Source: Cristatella mucedo (Eukaryota > Bryozoa > Phylactolaemata > Cristatellidae). From it: DNA of 64,000 bases. The notes beneath the pieces are model-generated. The model searched no databases, was not told where the DNA came from, and saw only the letters and a list, made by a program, of their open reading frames with translations. Shown one piece after another: positions 59,190 to 64,000 of the stretch; the first letter of the stretch is position 1, and each line of letters starts with the position of its first letter. Location: contig WPIO01000001.1 in the NCBI GenBank assembly GCA_009760855.2, forward strand, positions 1,699,501-1,763,500, read 5' to 3'. Made by a program: the position numbers and the translations under genes.

Positions 59190-59345
59190 TATGTAGTTCA
59201 TTTTGTAAAGCGTTCTCAGAGAACTTAATCCCTATTCAATCGCTTCTCATATGCCACGTGGCTCTAGTCCACGACCACGGTCAGGTTTATTCACCTTGAC
59301 TTTGTTCGGGCTAGCACCATAACTACTGGGCCGAACTAGCGCGGC
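59190..59345 (-). repeat. SINE-II copy
   Basis: Reverse orientation: CATTTTGTAAAGCGTTCTCA, GAACTTAATCCCTATTCAA, AGTCCACGACCACGGTCAG and ACTACTGGGCCGAAC. Confidence 0.65.
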
Positions 59346-59989
59346 AGACTCGAAGGCGATTCGTGGTTATTTGATTTAGAACAAATAGAAACCCCGTATA
59401 AAGCTGCAAGGGTCAACAGACAAACAGTTGAAAAGCTTGGGTCACAACATGTCCTTTAGGCATGACCGCCAGCTATGAAAGCCTATGTACAGGTACTTAC
59501 TGCATCGCTTTTATTTACCATGAGACAAAATCAGACATAATCGAGGCGATTTACCGTCATTCTTTGTCGTCGAGGTCCCAAAAATGAGAGCCGAAAAAGA
59601 GAGTAGCGCTTTTGGCCGGGCAGAGTCTACTGAAAAAGAGCCCAAATCTGTGCTTAATCTGACTAAACAGACTCAAATATAAGCAAAAGGCCCAAGAAAG
59701 TCACAGACAATTTTCATTATTTTTTAATAAACTCCACTAAAGAAAATATGCAAGCTGTATACAAGCAATGCAAAAATTTTCCTAAAATAAAGAAGGGTTC
59801 TGATACTTTCCGGGTGTTTTGGGTCACCTAAGAAGTCGCTGTGCAGAGGAAATGGTCTCTCGACACCAACCCTGCCACAAAGCCTGAACACACGTTTGCC
59901 ACTAATCTGGACCAGCAGGGGGAGCCAGAATATTTTATCTTTACGCTTATCTTCAGCAGAAATCTCGTGGCCGACTTTAGAAAATCCAT

Positions 59990-60649
59990 GCAGTGGTGCT
60001 TTGACTCATGAGTTTAACTCGTTTTACGATGGAGCTCGTACTCGTCGAATACTCTCAACTCTCTTGGTGCATGTATCGATGGCATCGGCACATGGATTTG
60101 CAGCAAACTTTCTTAAATTGAATGATGATGAAACCGACTTACTATTTTACGGCAAACCAAGTGTGATTCAGAAATTGGAATGGCTAACGCTCACAGTCGG
60201 CTCTGCATGCATATTTCCTGTTGGATCTGCACGAAATCTAGGTGTCCCGTTTCAAAGTGACCTTTCATTAGACAACCACATCCGATCAACAGTCAAGTCT
60301 GCCTACTTTTAGATACGTAACACTGCTGAAATTCGGGGTTGTTTAGACAGTGATACCACATCTAAATTGGTCCATGCAAATGCGACATCCCGTTTTGATT
60401 TCTGAAGCTTACTGCTTGTTGGTCTACCGGCCTTTGCAATCAGGCGCTCACAGCTGGTGCAAAGCTCTGCAGCTCGGCCTTGTCAACCGTTAGTGTCGCA
60501 GTTGCCATATCCTACCACTTCTTGCCAACCTGCACTATCTCCCAGTCAAAAAACTCATCAACTTCAAGGTTCTGTCACTCACTTTAGGTCACTTCATTCT
60601 TTGGCTCGAGCCTCGTTATCAGATCTACTCCCCCACCAGGCTAAAGGGT
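59990..60649 (+). repeat. LINE family A fragment, cut by the inverted repeat
   Basis: RT pieces LKLNDDETDLLFYGKPS, SARNLGVPFQSDLSLDN and the C-terminal SLHSLARASLSDLLPHQ. The frame ends where the right repeat arm begins. Confidence 0.65.
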
Positions 60650-63600
60650 CTCTTTTGCATGCTAACACAACCCTTTCATATATTGTCATTGTTATTATTG
60701 TTATTATTATTATGAGTGATATATAGTATCGTTTTTATTATTACAATTATCGTTTCAGTAGGAATATTTGAGGCCTCGATGTGCCCAAATAAATTTGCAT
60801 CGAAACCTTTGGATCCCTCTTGAGATCAGTTTAGAATCTTTAGCAGCGAAGTCTTCTTCGTCCGATGCAACGTTGCTTCATTTTAGCAGATGAATAACAC
60901 CGTATGCCTACGAACGAGTGCCCGGAGACACAAAAGAAAAATTCTCGTGATCGATAATGGAACAGCACGGCAGCAACCACCGAGAGATGCGGCCGAGCCT
61001 CCTGAGTTGTGTCACCCTCGCCTGTCACCCTTAGGGCGTGTCGACGGCTACAACCTTATGGACCGAGCGGATAAGCTTGCTTTCAATGTTATTGAAGCTT
61101 TGAAATTAAAATCAAAGGAGACTCTGTGTGTGGTAAGGAAGACAGTTTTTCATCTTGTAACTGCATTCTTAACTGTATGCATTGACTGTATTGCATTTCT
61201 TCAAGAAGTAACTGATAGCTCATAGTAGTTAGCAGTGATATTAAGCTTCTAGGTTCTCGAAAGTCGTCACAATATTATTTTTTATGCATATGCTGCGCCT
61301 ACACTTGCACATAGAGTATATTACTTTTCGCACTCTCGTCACTTATTCACTATCCGAATTATTCCGTGCTAGGGTAGCAGATTGCCTAAAATGTCACCAT
61401 ATTTAAAGGCTACAGTCTGACGGATTCTTGAAAGTATTAGACGACGATAAGTATTAGATGGAGATTCTGTAAAGTCGTGCTTGCTTAGTCCAGTGGTTAA
61501 GGCATTCGTCCCGATTAAGGTCAAGGTGACTGTAATTGATGACCAAGGTCGTAGGCTCGAGCCCCGCGGCACTCAGGATGCCAACAAGCATGGTATGGTA
61601 ACAGGCTACATACACATTTAACTAGGTGTAAATATGGTTATTGATAGCTTGCATATGTGCAGCAAGCATATGCACACATAGAACAAATCACAAGGACCCA
61701 CGAAATCGTATGAGAAGTAGGTGCGTTTCTTTTTTAATGTCGTCAAATTAAAGGATATCGTGATATCAGTCAAGAATGATTTCCAGGCTTTGGGTGAGTA
61801 AGAACCAAAGAGATGGTCTCTGAAAAAATTGAGGTTGTTTGGAGGCACAGCTAAATGATTTGACTGGGGAAAACCTGCAAAGACTAGTCTGGTTGGGGAG
61901 TAGTGGTGTTAGGCAGCCTGGCACTAGATGATGCAGGAACTTAAAAGTGAAAGATAGAACCTTGAAGTCGATACGCTGCGTGATTATGAGCTAGCACAGA
62001 ATACCTAGAAGTAATATGCTGCGGCAACTATGACGCTCATGACAGCCAAACCTTTGCTGCAGATATTTTCCAGTGTTGTAAGCGCCTGATTGGACAGGCC
62101 GGTAGAATAGTAAGCAATAAGTTAGGGATACCACATCTAAATTGGTCTATGAATTTGTGACATCCCGTATTGAATTCACTAACTGACTGCTTTCTGGCCT
62201 ACTGGTGTGTGCGCTCAGGCGCTTACAACTGGTGGACGATTCTGCAGCTAGGCTTGTCTGTCGTGAGTGTCGCAGTGGCCACACCACACTTCTTATCACC
62301 GACCTACACTGGTTTTCATTCAAGCAAAGATATTTTTCGCTTCCTTTAAGGTCCCGTCATTCTTTGGCTCCATTCTACCTATCAGATCAACTGCCCACCA
62401 GACTAAGCATCGTACTACTCGTTTTTCGGAATCTATCTGTTTACCTCTACCTCGCACAAACCTCAAATACTTTAGAGACCTTGCCGTTAGTTCGTATGCT
62501 CACAAAGCCTGGAACTCCCTCCTGACCTGCGTCACGACATGTCCTAACTTGATCACATTTAAAATAAACTAAAAGATCACCTATTTATCCCAGCATGTAG
62601 TGGATCGCTGAGATTTGTTTTTTATGTGCTTATGGGCTCTGGCACTGTGCATGCTCCACTAATCATACTTGCATGCTGACCCCGTGCAAGTCACTCTTGA
62701 CCATGTTATTATTTTTGTTTATTGAGCATGCTACCACTATTTATTTTATCTTATTTCCTTTGCAGCAAATGCAAAGCTCCTAGAAAGAGATGGAGTTCTC
62801 AGAGGGGTCTTTAGCAAATGTATTGTTATTATTATTGAGTTACAGAAGTCAAGACGGGATGACACGAATGCAATGACCAATTTGGATTAGCAATCCTTGC
62901 TAATCGTACCGTAATGTTAGCAATGTTATATAAGCATAAAGTATGCCAACTTGATTGTGCAGCTAATCTGGTCGTCCAGTGAACGGTCACTTTGGAACAG
63001 GACACTCGGATTTTGTACAGATGCTGTAGACAATATGCTGGCAGAGCCGATTTCAAGCGTTAAGCTCAATGTTAGAGCCGCACTTGGTTGTAAATAAACA
63101 ACTAGTGAGTTGGTTTTATCGTCACATAATGTGAGATGGATTGCTGCCATCCATGTGTGGATATCAGTAATACACCCAGCAAGAGAGTTGAGAGAGTTTG
63201 ACGAGCTGAAGGGCTAGGACGGGTCAAAGCATGTGCATATTTTTTTTTATCAAAGCTGTGGTGCCATCTGTAGACGCTGAAAGTCATTTGTGCTTGGCAA
63301 TAACATTGACAAGAGGTCGAGTATAAACTGTGAAAAGAATAGTACCAAGCAGAGGGACCCCGTACTTCAATGATTTCTCTCGGAAAACTTTGTCAATTTG
63401 CATCAATACTTTAGATATTCTCACACTGTCGTAGAACCTGAACCATTGCATGCAGTGCTAGTGACGCCCAGGAGAAATTAGCGGCGCTCGAGAAATACTT
63501 GGTGATCGATAGTTTCAAACGTGCAATTCAACTAGACATTTAACTTAGCTCTATTTAGCTGAATGTATGGCATCTATGGATTGAGCGCTGACGTATTTCT

Positions 63601-64000
63601 CGCAGTTAATTCAATTTTAGTGAAATCGATTGACATTTCGTCACATCGTTGCAGTATCCTTCGGTCAATCAAGAGGACGACCAAAAAATTGCCAAAGAGA
63701 TCAAGCTAATCGGGTAGGTACGCTAGCCACGGTGGTTTTGCCTACCGGATGCATGGATGCATTCTTGGTCCTGGCGTTTCAGACAACTACAGCCAAATGT
63801 GTGACCAATTTACTACTAGAGAATAAAAACTGAAATCTGGTCGCGGTATAGCTTTATTGACTAAACGAGGACGGTTGCGCCTATAACGAAGTCTATCTGA
63901 CTATTATTCTCAGTGTTATTGAGTTTTTGCTAGGCCCAGGTTCTTTTGGGGACCCGGCTCCTTACCGATAGGTTCATTTGTTGGTCATAACTACCTGTTT
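60650..64000 (-). repeat. Right arm of the long inverted repeat (truncated by the window)
   Basis: Reverse complement of 34178-37528. It contains, mirrored, the candidate exon (60890-61132), a SINE-II head (about 61465-61575), and LINE family A pieces (61615-62120 minus, 62160-62570 plus with its 3' UTR and tail to 62830, 62831-63430 minus). Homology is still strong at the last base of the window. Confidence 0.93.

Overview
The window is nuclear DNA of an invertebrate animal. It has GT-AG introns, tRNA-derived SINEs, CR1/L2-like non-LTR retrotransposon fragments, long microsatellites and a cytochrome P450 gene spread over about 14 kb. A SPIN-type hAT element (39670-39858) is present; SPIN is known from tetrapods, a planarian, a pond snail and a triatomine bug. 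A lophotrochozoan host (mollusc or flatworm) is plausible but not proven.

Region by region. (1) 1-6814: host DNA with repeats and GC-rich patches, no gene I can defend. (2) 6815-24598: a 17.7 kb AT-rich Polinton/Maverick (adintovirus-like) provirus bounded by 178-179 bp terminal inverted repeats. It carries a protein-primed family B DNA polymerase, a retroviral-type integrase, double-jelly-roll major capsid protein, penton-like protein, adenain-type protease, A32/FtsK-like packaging ATPase, a phospholipase A2-like minor capsid protein, a fibre-like protein, zinc-ribbon proteins, an HNH-AP2 endonuclease and about ten unrecognised genes. Almost every large gene has a few stops or frameshifts but stays readable, so this is a recently dead copy. 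Nearly every gene starts at a shared motif, TATAG(A/T)AATG, with the ATG as start codon. (3) 24599-29514: a CA/TA microsatellite, then a GC-rich three-exon host gene (25685-28083) whose splice phases agree. (4) 29515-34177: SINE and LINE pieces plus two exons of a minus-strand gene. (5) 34178-64000: a near-identical inverted repeat (arms 34178-37528 and 60650-64000, the latter cut by the window edge) around a 23.1 kb spacer that holds three exons of a CYP2-like P450 and a duplicated last exon.

How the element works as a unit (family knowledge): the polymerase copies the linear genome, the integrase inserts it, capsid, penton, minor capsid and core proteins build an icosahedral particle, the protease matures it and the ATPase packages DNA. 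Gene order puts replication on the right (minus strand), virion genes in the centre (minus strand) and the integrase on the left.

Gene boundaries in the element are set by the motif and family similarity; intron-containing host models are inferred by eye from splice signals and phase. No database search was run.
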